39,798 bases of DNA, taken from IMG/VR virus record IMGVR_UViG_3300040794_000019, positions 1 to 39,798 of that record, one strand, 5' to 3'. The translations under genes and the position numbers were made by a program. Below are positions 16,388-24,300 of this stretch, one piece after another. The notes under the pieces are model-generated. The model did not search any database. It had not been told where the DNA came from and worked only from the letters and a program-made list of their open reading frames with translations. This DNA is from a virus. Numbering within the stretch: position 1 is the first letter of the stretch; each line of letters starts with the position of its first letter.

Positions 16388-16712
16388 AATGTTGTTCCCG
16401 GTCGGGCTCGCTGCCGCCATCGGGCTGTTCGCGTTGAGCAGCCAGGCTTGGCCTGAACTGGTCAAGCTGAAGGTGTGCGACGCCGTGTCCAACGAAACAC
16501 TTGCACAGCTGTACGGCAGCGAGGCACTGAAAACGTCCGGGCGCTATTTTTGGGTCAATCCTGAAGACATCCAGCTGATGGTTCCGTCGGAGAATAAGGG
16601 ATGCACTCGCGTCAATCTATCCAACGGTCGTCAACTGAAGGTGCAAGGCTCCCCGGATTTTGTTTATTGCGAGATGTATCACAGCCCACTGTGTAAGAGT
16701 GAACAACCATGA
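16371..16712 (+). CDS. Small exported or membrane-anchored Cys-containing protein, possible lysis accessory
   Basis: I place the start at ATG 16371, with GGAG about 10 nt upstream; ATG 16380 and 16389 are close alternatives. The frame is also open from 16326, inside the endolysin gene. The N-terminus (MTKMLFPVGLAAAIGLFALSSQA) is a typical signal peptide or signal anchor with a possible cleavage site after SQA. The remaining roughly 90 residues contain four Cys (KVCDA, GCTRV, YCEMYHSPLC), consistent with two disulfides in the periplasm. Overlap with the endolysin suggests a lysis or cell-envelope role, but it does not look like a standard i-spanin, which has a long coiled coil. Superinfection exclusion is another possibility. 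Function is unknown. Confidence 0.7.
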   Translation: MSVMTKMLFPVGLAAAIGLFALSSQAWPELVKLKVCDAVSNETLAQLYGSEALKTSGRYFWVNPEDIQLMVPSENKGCTRVNLSNGRQLKVQGSPDFVYCEMYHSPLCKSEQP

Positions 16713-17086
16713 TGAAATACAAACTCATTTGTGAGACCGGAACAGCGCGTGTCGTCCTGACTACCGCTAAAGGCGCCGAGGTTCTACAGGCCGGTTCCTC
16801 CGTTGAAAAGGAGGTCGATGACGAGAAGAAGGGCGGCACTTTGCAAGGCGCCTTCGGTATCGGCTCCATGCCCAACCAGGACGCGATGGTCGGCATCACT
16901 CCACTGAGCGGCGACATGGTGGTCAGGGAGTACAAGGAAGTCAACCACTTCCTTTATCCGGAAGCCGAGGACTACGAGGACCACGTTGTCGAAGTAGGTG
17001 AGACCCTGGTGACACCGGCTATTCAGTCGAACGCCATCACGCTGGTTCCTTTGCGCCACAGCGACGAAGTCGTCGCGCGTCGTTAA
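16709..17086 (+). CDS. Hypothetical protein
   Basis: The gene starts in an overlap with the upstream stop (CCATGATGA; ATG 16709 or 16712). The 125-residue product is acidic in the middle (EKEVDDEKKGG, EAEDYEDHVVEVGE) and has no membrane segment. Short strands such as YKLICETGTARVVLTT and AITLVPLRHSDEVV suggest a small beta-rich fold. I do not recognise a family. It lies between the exported protein and the PKD-domain protein, so either a lysis-related or virion role is possible. Confidence 0.6.
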   Translation: MMKYKLICETGTARVVLTTAKGAEVLQAGSSVEKEVDDEKKGGTLQGAFGIGSMPNQDAMVGITPLSGDMVVREYKEVNHFLYPEAEDYEDHVVEVGETLVTPAIQSNAITLVPLRHSDEVVARR

Positions 17087-17179
17087 GTTCAATGCCTGGT
17101 CTGCGCCGTCCGACATTCTGTGGTGGTCTGGTCGTGCGTAGCGTAGACCGGGCGCCAAAATTCTAGTGGGGTTCTGGTG

Positions 17180-18025
17180 ATGCCAATTTCAATCTGTTTT
17201 CGTGGTCAACGCGCGGACCTTTCCAGAATTCCGCTGTATCTGATCGTTCGCACGCCACCGGAGATGGACGACGTTGTCGTCAACCGACTGACCCGACAGG
17301 TGGTGACGCTTCCGAGTCTTCAAGACGCGATGCTCCTCGAGGGCTACGCTGTCCAGCAGGGCGAGATGGACGACATGGTTAACTACCCTCTCTGGGAGAT
17401 GCAGAACGAGGGTATCTGGTCCGATAACGGACCGCTGCGAGGACCGGATATCTTCAGCCGTCGCCCGTTCATCATGTCCGTTACGGTGACAGGTGGCGAC
17501 TTGAGTTTCCAGTGGCCGAATCGTCAAGGGTGGTTCTACGCCCTCATCACCTGGGGCGACGGCAGCGATTCTGAGTTCCATAAGGAAGCGATTCCAGCCC
17601 ACACGTTCCCAGCCCCCGGAACGTACCAGGTCAGCATTACCGGCAATCTCCCCGGACCGAACTTCGATGGGGGCGGAGACCGCCTGAAGGTCGTTGAGAT
17701 CCACCAATGGGGCGAGTGCATTCGGGACTCGTGGAGCAATGGGTTGAGAGGCTGCTCCAACTTAATCGTCAGTGCCACCGATCCGCTGGCTCATGCAACG
17801 GACATCTCTTCGATGTTCCAAGACTGCTCGTTGGCAAATCCGCAAGCAGGCAACTGGGACACGAGCACCGTCTTGGATATGGACTATGCGTTCATGAACG
17901 CTACGGCATTTAACCAAGATCTGTCCGGCTGGTGTGTGTCGAACATCGCTGTAGAGCCGACTGATTTCGCCACCGGGTCCGCCCTGCAGGCGCAGAACTT
18001 CCCCGTCTGGGGAACTTGCCCGTAA
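17180..18025 (+). CDS. PKD-domain plus BspA-like (DUF285) repeat protein, probable surface adhesin
   Basis: A GGGG stretch lies about 9-12 nt before ATG 17180; GTG 17177 is in frame just upstream. The 281-residue protein has an N-terminal part of about 95 residues without known motif, then a PKD-type beta sandwich (YALITWGDGSD ... HTFPAPGTYQVSITG, about residues 115-155), then a DUF285/BspA-type repeat region (ATDISSMFQDCS, NWDTSTVLDMDYAFMNAT, FNQDLSGWCVSNI) ending in WGTCP. Both domains are known from extracellular adhesins, where they bind polysaccharide or protein. There is no signal peptide, which fits a virion component rather than a secreted one. It sits just upstream of the head-tail connector gene. 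Its receptor is unknown. Confidence 0.8.
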   Translation: MPISICFRGQRADLSRIPLYLIVRTPPEMDDVVVNRLTRQVVTLPSLQDAMLLEGYAVQQGEMDDMVNYPLWEMQNEGIWSDNGPLRGPDIFSRRPFIMSVTVTGGDLSFQWPNRQGWFYALITWGDGSDSEFHKEAIPAHTFPAPGTYQVSITGNLPGPNFDGGGDRLKVVEIHQWGECIRDSWSNGLRGCSNLIVSATDPLAHATDISSMFQDCSLANPQAGNWDTSTVLDMDYAFMNATAFNQDLSGWCVSNIAVEPTDFATGSALQAQNFPVWGTCP

Positions 18026-18037
18026 CCGGAAACCGCC

Positions 18038-18562
18038 ATGCTAGAACTCGTGAGAGTCGACCTCGTCGTGCTACCGACCCAGATGCTGCCGGAGGTCAAG
18101 GCGCACTGCAGGGTGGAGTTCACCCGCGACGACGAGTACTTGACCAACGCAACAGCGCGGGCTATCGCGGAGGTCGAGACGCTGACCAACCTCAGCATCA
18201 ACCCGTCCACATGGAAGTGGGACACCACGGACGAGCGATGGGAGAACGCGCAGACCGGGCACGTCCCGAAGATGCCGGTGCGCAGCGTCTACCAGATCGA
18301 TGCCGTCGGCGGCAAGCAGATCGTCAAGCTGGACTACTTCGGGTTCGAGGCGGCCTTGCCGTCCGACAACCGCCGGGGCGTCTTCTACATCGAAGCCGGC
18401 TATGAGAAGGCAGCGGACGTCACCCCCGCTGTCATCAATCCGATCCTGATGCGCGCCGCGACGCTCTACGAGTACCGCGAGTCGCTCCAGACGGGCAGCT
18501 ACTCAGAACTGCCCGACATGTCCGAGCGGGTGCTCAGCGGTCTGTGGAGGCCTTCGGTTTGA
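18038..18562 (+). CDS. Head-tail connector protein (HK97 gp6-like)
   Basis: The 174-residue protein resembles the gp6/gp15 adaptor that forms a ring under the portal. The N-terminal LPEVKAHCRVEFTRDDEYLTNATARAIAEVETLTN is the family's helical start (short helix, acidic Asp-Asp, then a long helix ending in a turn); the centre PVRSVYQID is a strand pair; GVFYIEAGYE...PAVINPILMRAATLYEYRES is the typical C-terminal helix after a GY..A...P motif. The C-terminus extends slightly beyond usual members. It comes directly before the head-closure gene, as in other siphoviruses, but is 16 kb from the portal gene instead of adjacent. The last bases hold the GGAGG that drives the next gene. Confidence 0.85.
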   Translation: MLELVRVDLVVLPTQMLPEVKAHCRVEFTRDDEYLTNATARAIAEVETLTNLSINPSTWKWDTTDERWENAQTGHVPKMPVRSVYQIDAVGGKQIVKLDYFGFEAALPSDNRRGVFYIEAGYEKAADVTPAVINPILMRAATLYEYRESLQTGSYSELPDMSERVLSGLWRPSV

Positions 18563-18894
18563 AAGCGGGACGGCTTCGCTATCGCGTTCTCATCGAACGC
18601 CCGATCCGATCTGTCGATACCTACGGCGCGCCGACCAAGGTCTGGGAGACCGTCGCGGAAGTGCCCGCCGACATCAGCTACGTCAGCGGTCGGGAGTTCA
18701 CGGCGGGCGAGCGTGACTTGGCGGAGGCGACCATGCGCGTCTACGTACGCATCGACCCGACGATCGCCCTGGACCCGTCCATGCGGCTGACCAACGTGGA
18801 CAACCTAGCCGAGTTCGACATCGTCGCCGTACTGCCCGACCGCACCGACACGATGGCGACGCTGGTGTGTAAGAGTGGTTCGAGAAACTCATGA
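18559..18894 (+). CDS. Head closure / head-tail joining protein (Phage_H_T_join family, SPP1 gp16-like)
   Basis: I choose the rare start TTG 18559: it overlaps the upstream stop (TTTGA) and stands 8 nt after a perfect GGAGG at 18546-18550. An in-frame GTG at 18544 lacks such a site. The 111-residue product fits the beta-barrel head-tail stopper family: LRYRVLIERPIRSVDTYGAPT, W..VAEVPADISYVSGREF, the AGERDLAEATMRVYVRI strand and a C-terminal DIVAVLPDRTDTMATLVCK. In virions this ring closes the channel after packaging and docks the tail. The gene ends in an ATGA overlap with the next. Confidence 0.88.
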   Translation: MKAGRLRYRVLIERPIRSVDTYGAPTKVWETVAEVPADISYVSGREFTAGERDLAEATMRVYVRIDPTIALDPSMRLTNVDNLAEFDIVAVLPDRTDTMATLVCKSGSRNS

Positions 18895-19277
18895 GCACCG
18901 AAACCGAGATCATCGCCGCCATGAACGCCGCCGTTGCGCCAGCACCGGTCTACCGCCTGCACGCGCCACAGCTCGATGACGACCACCCCTCGCAGGTCCC
19001 GTTGGTCGTGTTCACGCGTGAGCTGTACGACGACCAGCAGTTCCAGGCGTTCTGCGTCACCGCTAGCGGGCAGACCCTGAATGCGTCCTACCTGATCGAC
19101 TGTCTTGCCTACGATTACGCGGAGGCGAGGCGTATGATGGCGGACATCATCGCAGGCTTCGAGCCGCTAAACATGATGCCGGAATCGGTGTTCGAAGATT
19201 GGGAACCGACGACCAGGGTGTACCGGGTTAGCGGCTCCTTCACACTGTGGGAAACGGGCGCCCTTTCAGCCCCTTAA
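18891..19277 (+). CDS. Tail completion / tail terminator-type protein
   Basis: The 128-residue protein begins with MSTETEIIAAMNAAV followed by PVYRLHAPQLDDDHPSQVPLVVFTRE and LIDCLAYDYAEARRMMADI. This is the layout of DUF3168/gpU-type tail terminators: N-terminal helix, strand pair and a helix with a regular Ala/Arg face. The position between head closure and tail tube matches these proteins, which cap the tail tube and join it to the head. Sequence similarity I can recall is weak, so the role leans on gene order. It starts in ATGA overlap with the head-closure gene. Confidence 0.7.
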   Translation: MSTETEIIAAMNAAVAPAPVYRLHAPQLDDDHPSQVPLVVFTRELYDDQQFQAFCVTASGQTLNASYLIDCLAYDYAEARRMMADIIAGFEPLNMMPESVFEDWEPTTRVYRVSGSFTLWETGALSAP

Positions 19278-19298
19278 GTCAGCCTGGAGATCAATCAA

Positions 19299-19934
19299 AT
19301 GGCAGCTTTTTCGACTCGTGGTCTCAAGACCTATCTACTCCACAAAGATGTCACCGTGGCGGCTGACCCCATCACGCTGACCGTCGGCAAGCCCGCGTCT
19401 ATCGCCCCCGCCCCAGCGGAAGGCTCAATCGTCAAAGTCACCGGCACGGGGCTCGGCTCCATCGACAACCGGGTATTCAAGGTCGGCGCAACGGGGCAGC
19501 TACTCGGGTCCAACACGACCCACGAGACCGCGTCCCCGACGGCGGGCAGCGCTTACGAGTACAGCCCATCGACCGACTTTGCCGGGTTCTGCATCAACAG
19601 CCTGGCCCGTGACGTGCCCGCTGGTGATACGATCTCGACCGCCACTTTCTGTAACCCTGACGCCCAGGTCGCGGGTGCTCCTGCAGGTGCGGGTACACTG
19701 ACCTGGGGTGGTCCGATCGACTTCTGCGATGCCGGCTTCCAGGAGATGCAGGATTGGCTGGACTACGGCGGCGAGGCGATCTTCTACGTCGAGTTCCCGA
19801 ATGACGCCGGCAGCATGTCGATCCCCATCGAGATCAACAGCTACAGCGAGTCGTTCGAGCTGAACGCTGCCGGCACCTGGACCGGTGGTGCGGTTGTGAA
19901 AGCGAAGCCGAGCTACGCCCCGAACTGCCCGTAA
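19299..19934 (+). CDS. Major tail tube protein
   Basis: The 211-residue protein is Gly/Thr/Ala-rich and beta-dominated, as tail tube subunits are. Distinctive stretches are TLTWGGPIDFCDAGFQEMQDW near residue 128 and IFYVEFPNDAGSM, followed by a SYSESFELNAAGTW strand near the end; such a GxxxF-type last strand pair is common in tube proteins. It lies in the usual place, after tail completion and before the tail chaperone and tape measure. A strong terminator directly downstream (19967-19997) suggests that it is expressed more highly than the tail genes after it. A GGAG lies about 11 nt before the start. Confidence 0.8.
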   Translation: MAAFSTRGLKTYLLHKDVTVAADPITLTVGKPASIAPAPAEGSIVKVTGTGLGSIDNRVFKVGATGQLLGSNTTHETASPTAGSAYEYSPSTDFAGFCINSLARDVPAGDTISTATFCNPDAQVAGAPAGAGTLTWGGPIDFCDAGFQEMQDWLDYGGEAIFYVEFPNDAGSMSIPIEINSYSESFELNAAGTWTGGAVVKAKPSYAPNCP

Positions 19935-19939
19935 CCTAC

Positions 19940-19954
19940 AGCGCAAGTTGCGCT
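19940..19954 (+). other. Short hairpin after the tail tube gene
   Basis: AGCGCAA and TTGCGCT form a near-perfect inverted repeat separated by one base, five bases after the tail tube stop. It effectively folds as a 5-bp stem with a 5-nt loop and has no T tract. It may protect the 3' end of the tail tube message together with the terminator just downstream. Confidence 0.5.
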
Positions 19955-19966
19955 CAACCATGAGCG

Positions 19967-19997
19967 AGCCGCCGGCGGACGCGCCGATCGGCTTTTT
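19967..19997 (+). terminator. Intrinsic terminator between tail tube and tail chaperone genes
   Basis: AGCCG (19967-19971) pairs with CGGCT (19989-19993). Inside it, CGGCG (19973-19977) pairs with CGCCG (19982-19986) around a GACG tetraloop; a C faces AT as a small internal loop. A run of five T (19993-19997) follows. The structure fits a rho-independent terminator on the plus strand. The ribosome site of the next gene (GGAG) begins right after the T tract, so read-through transcripts are needed for downstream genes. Confidence 0.75.
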
Positions 19998-20008
19998 GGA
20001 GCATAAAA

Positions 20009-20341
20009 ATGTACAAAATCAAAAAGATAACCTTCGACCTTCCTGACCTCGGCAAAGTCGTCGAGCTGGTGGAGCTGAACGCCGATCAGTTTTTCGACGC
20101 CAACGAGCAATCGGCGGCAGCGGGCGGCGGGCGGGCTTCACAGTTCGTGTGGCTGAGCTGGATGTTGTGGGTGGATGGGCAACAGTTCTCGGCGGAGGAG
20201 ATCCGCTCGTTGGGCGCCAGCGTGACCGTGCCGATGCTGACGCGCATGACGGAGCTGTTCCCGAAGACCTTCCTCGAGGACGTCGAGGAGTTGGAGGAAG
20301 AAGCCGCCCTGACAGGCGAGGAGCCTGACCCAAACGTCTAA
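20009..20341 (+). CDS. Tail assembly chaperone, short form (gpG-like)
   Basis: The 110-residue short product starts with ATG 20009 behind GGAG 8 nt upstream. It opens with MYKIKKITFDLPDLGKVVELVELNADQFFDANEQSA and ends in an acidic helix (VEELEEEAALTGEEPDPNV), as gpG-type chaperones do. These proteins coat the tape measure protein and recruit tube subunits during tail assembly. Four codons before its stop is a CCCAAAC heptamer. A fraction of ribosomes should slip there and make the longer form described separately. Confidence 0.88.
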   Translation: MYKIKKITFDLPDLGKVVELVELNADQFFDANEQSAAAGGGRASQFVWLSWMLWVDGQQFSAEEIRSLGASVTVPMLTRMTELFPKTFLEDVEELEEEAALTGEEPDPNV

Positions 20342-20550
20342 ACCCCAGCGAGGAGTTCTTGCACTATCTCGGCTGGGAACTGAAGATGCTGGTCTGCGAT
20401 CTCGTGGAGATGCCGATCAGTGAGTACTACCGGTGGGCGGCTTTCATGAAAGAGAAGACCAGGCGCGAAAGTGGGGAAGCCGAAATCGGTGAAGGCGCCG
20501 GGCGGATCTCGCCAGAGGACTTCGCCCGCCGGTTCGGCGCGGACGTCTAG
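20009..20550 (+). CDS. Tail assembly chaperone, long form by -1 frameshift (gpGT-like)
   Basis: The joined product uses 20009-20335 and then 20335-20550, 180 residues in all. In the zero frame the site reads C CCA AAC; both tRNAs can re-pair after a one-base slip to CCC AAA. The -1 frame has a stop at 20326-20328, just before the site, and is then open to TAG 20548-20550. The added 70 residues begin RLNPSEEFLHYLGWELKML and include LVEMPISEYYRWAAFMKEK. This pattern (LxxLGW..., then MP.SE...W..F) is the typical T-like extension of siphovirus chaperones. The extension has no good start of its own: only a TTG at 20359. Confidence 0.85.
20329..20335 (+). promoter_or_regulatory. Programmed -1 frameshift slippery site CCCAAAC
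   Basis: The heptamer fits X XXY YYZ in the frame of the short chaperone (C CCA AAC). Four codons later the zero frame stops (TAA 20339-20341). The -1 frame stays open for 216 nt. A GAGGAG (20350-20355) lies downstream. No strong pseudoknot is obvious by eye, but a stimulatory structure is not always needed in phage chaperone genes. Confidence 0.85.
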
Positions 20551-21374
20551 TGAATCGCAAGCCCCTATCGAATAAGGACTTCGCGACCGCGAAGGCATTC
20601 CAGCGGGCGTTTTTCGACGGCGAGACCGCCTACAATTGGTTCCAGGACAGCGGGCGCGAGGTCGTCTACGAAGACGTGAAGTCCATTGAGGACGGACTCC
20701 CGGACACCATGAGTGGCGTCATCGGTAACAAGCGGGTCGACAACGCGCCACGACTCCAGGTAGCCAAACTGTTCCGCCTGAACATGCCCGTGGGCAAGAT
20801 CGCGTACATGGCGCGTCCTGGCGCTGCGGAGGACGTTAACGTCCGGGTGCAGGCCGAGGCGATCATGCGGTTCCTCAAGGTCGCGAGCCCCCCGTCGAGC
20901 GGAGAGCAGAAGCGGAACAACCCGTACCGCTACCGGGAGTGCTTCCGCTACGTCATCGGCGACCAGGCGTACATCACGCTGCCGTCGTCCGCCGATTTCA
21001 CCGTGGTCGGTATCGCCAACGTGGCGCCGCACGCCTCCACGCTGGAGAACCCTGGCTGGGCGAGGCCATACAATAGGGCATGGCCCACGATCTCCAAGCA
21101 GGCCAAGGGGCGCTACGACGTCGCTTTCGGCTACCTTGGCAGCTCCAGCCTCAAGATGATCCGCAAGGGCGCCTATGACCACCTAGGTGTGGGGGTCTAC
21201 ACCCCGTGGGGCGTATTCCTGCGTCGATCGGATGTCGGTCAGACTGGCCCCCGCCCCTACGCGGTGCCCATCATCTGGGTTGGACCACTGAATAGCATGA
21301 GCCGCACGGGCAAACTCTACGCGAAGCACCGCACCAAGCGCCGGAAGAAGTTCGCCGGCGGCGGCAAAAGGTAA
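20550..21374 (+). CDS. Unknown tail-module protein
   Basis: The start is GTG 20550, overlapping the stop of the long chaperone (TAGTG). The 274-residue product is basic, with a very basic C-terminus (AKHRTKRRKKFAGGGKR). It begins with a helix (SNKDFATAKAFQRAFFDGETAYNWF). The middle has mixed strands (FTVVGIANVAPHAS, YDVAFGYLGSSSLKMI, HLGVGVYTPWGVFLRR). I do not recognise a family. Lying between chaperone and tape measure, a place where some siphoviruses carry an extra tail or virion protein, it is likely a minor tail component. The C-terminal Lys/Arg tail could contact DNA or the acidic chaperone tail, which is speculation. Confidence 0.65.
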   Translation: MNRKPLSNKDFATAKAFQRAFFDGETAYNWFQDSGREVVYEDVKSIEDGLPDTMSGVIGNKRVDNAPRLQVAKLFRLNMPVGKIAYMARPGAAEDVNVRVQAEAIMRFLKVASPPSSGEQKRNNPYRYRECFRYVIGDQAYITLPSSADFTVVGIANVAPHASTLENPGWARPYNRAWPTISKQAKGRYDVAFGYLGSSSLKMIRKGAYDHLGVGVYTPWGVFLRRSDVGQTGPRPYAVPIIWVGPLNSMSRTGKLYAKHRTKRRKKFAGGGKR

Positions 21375-21380
21375 CAGACC

Positions 21381-24300
21381 ATGGCAAAGACACAACGCGT
21401 CATTCGCTACATCGAAGTCAAGGCTGATACCAAAGACTTCATCGATCAGCTCAACAAGATCGACAAGTCGACGGCGGCAGCGGCGGCGGAGCTTACCAAG
21501 CTCAACAAGGCGACGGCGTCGGTGGAGAGGTCCGCAAAAGCGACGGCATCGTCCCTGGCCCGGTTTGAAGCGAGCGTCGCCAAAGCATCCCGGGCGATCA
21601 AGGGCTTCGGCATCATCTTCCTTGTCACGCAACTCTACCGGGCAGCGGAAGCCGCCGTGCGCTTCGCGGTATCCATGGCGCAGGCGACCGAGCAACTGAC
21701 CCTGATGCAGACCAGGCTCTCCCGCTTGGGCACGGGGGCGGGTGCGTCGAACTTGTCGCGGACAGCGGACCTTGCCGACAAGCTCGGACTGTCGCTGGCG
21801 GACGCCGCCGACAACGTGGGTCTGCTCTCGCCTGCGTTCGAGCGTGTCGGTGGGACGTTCGGGCAGGTCGCCACTTTCGCTGAGAACCTAACGCAATCCC
21901 TGCGCGTCTTCGGCACGGACGCCCGGCGCGCGCAGATCGTGACGGTTCAGCTGGCGCAAGCACTCGGGTCCGGGAACCTGGCTGGTGATGAGCTGCGGTC
22001 TCTCAATGAGAACGCCGGCGGGCTCGGGCTCCAGCTCGAAAAAGCTGTGCAGGAGATCTTGAACACGACCGACGGCATCAAGGAACTCGGGTCAGCGGGC
22101 AAGCTGACATCTGAAGTCGTCATGAAGGCGTTCGACAAGGTCTTCAAGAACCTTGAGAAGAGCATAAACGCCCTGCCCCCGCTGTTGTCGCAGGCTGCCA
22201 AGCGATTCGAGAACGCGTGGACGAATGCGATTTCCGCGATCGATAAGAAGCTCGGTGCTACGGAGTTCCTGACCAGGTTCTTGGAGGGCGCGACCGCTAC
22301 TCTTGAGATCAACACGGTCGCTAACGCGCCCGACCTTGCCACCGTTGCGGCAGCGCCGTCATCGGTTCGTTCCGAGGCGTTCTCTCAAGCCCAGATTCAG
22401 TTGGACCAGTTGATCCCGAAAGTTCAGCAGTTGCAGGCGGAGCTGGACGTTGCCAGGGAGAAAGGCGGTAGATCGTCAAACCAGATTATCAAGAACAATA
22501 CGCGCGAACTTAAGGTTCTGGAAGAGCAGATCGCTTTGCTCCAGAAGACGCAGGCGCTCATTATCTCCGTCGAGTTCGACTACTCCCGATCGCAGATTCA
22601 AGACACGATAGCGAAAGCCCGCGCAGACGCCGAAGCGGCGATGAATAAGCCGTACGGCGCGGCAGCGGTATCTTTCTTTGATGAAAATAACTTTACCGGC
22701 TACGACGAGATCATCGATAGAATCGGCAAAGTCATAAAACTGACCAAGGAAGGTGAGAAGAACCTCAGGGATTTCCTGCCGTTCATCATTCAGTCTGCGA
22801 AAGAAGCAGGCGTCGCGGTAGAGACGATGATCTCGAAGTTCAGCTTCGAGTCGGGGAACTTCACCAATTTCGACGCTGGAAAGAAAAGCAGTGCTAAGGG
22901 TCCGGCGCAGATTATCGAGGGCACTGCGAAAGATCTCGCTGAGAAATACAAGCTCAGTTACGACCTTATCCGAAACGGCGCGGACGGCTGGGTCGAGAAC
23001 ATAAAGGCAGGGACGCTTTACTTCGCCGAAAAAATGAAAGAGGCGAATGGGGATGTAAAAGAGGCCGTCGCCAGGTACTACCTCGGGTCAGGGAAAGTCG
23101 ATAAGTACGGGATGGACTACACGACCGGGAATAACGGCGGGCTGACAGGGACCAAGTACGCGAACATGCAGTACGAGCGGTCGATCAAGCTCATGGAAGC
23201 CCTCGGCAAAGAGACCATGATGGTCGGGGCGATCCAGGAGGGCATCGACAAACAACGTGAGCAGGCTTTCCGCGATCGAGAGGCGGAGCAGGAACGCCTG
23301 CTCAAGCTGCGCGAGCGCGCCATGAGCGAGGAAGAGGTCTTCGCGGCGAAGATGAAGTCGCTGCAAGCGGACCTCGACTCCGGCGCCATCACCCCGGACG
23401 TCTACGCCGCCAACCTGCTCAAGGACATGAAACCGGTGGTGGCTTTCTATGAGGATATCAACGAACAGCAGAAGAAGCTCGATGACGCGGTTCGGGACTC
23501 CGCGCAGGCGTGGGCGGAATGGCTAGAGCAGTTCGAAGAAATCTCGCCAGAGGTAGAGAAGCTGCGCGAGGGGTATAGGATGCTGATCGCTGACCTTGAT
23601 GAAGAGGTGATTACCCCCGACGAGTTCGTACGGCGCGCCGAACAACTGAGGAAGGCAGTCGGCGAATCCCTGACCGAGGTGGACAAGCTGTCTCAGGCGA
23701 TTGGCGGCGAGCTGACCTCGGCATTCGGCTCGTGGATCGATTCTGCCATCGACGGCACCTTCAACCTTCGCGATGCGCTGGTCGATTTGCTGAAGGAGAT
23801 CACCAAGGTGATGCTCCAGCTTGCCTTGATCAATACGCTCAAGGCCAACGGGCTCGGTGGCTTCTTCGGTGTCAGTGGAAATGCTGCGTCCGTGACGGCT
23901 ACCGTGGACTCGCTGAACAAGCTCGCATCGCCGCGAGCGATCCGAGTCGATGTGCCGGAAGAGGTCTCCGTCCGGGCGGTGATGGAGCCCACGCCCTTCT
24001 CAGTGACGCCTGAGATCAACATGCCCACGGTCGACCCCGTGGTCTTCTCCGCCATCCCGGACGTTGCGCCGATGTCGGGGCTGCCGGACAGCGTTCATGT
24101 GAAAGCCATCATGGAGCCGACTGAGATCACTCCGCCGCCCGTGACACCGACCTTCGAAGCTCCCAAGGACATCCACATCGCCACCATCCTCGACCCGGTG
24201 CGGGTCTCGCCGATGCCACAGGCGGTCCACATCAACGCCGTGCTCGACCCGGTACAGGTCGCCCCGTTGCCGGCGGCGATGATGCCCCGGATGGTAGCAG

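Noticed and set aside
15575-16492. 305-codon minus-strand frame across the endolysin
   Set aside because: The plus strand encodes a complete amidase with all zinc ligands; the reverse product has no motif.
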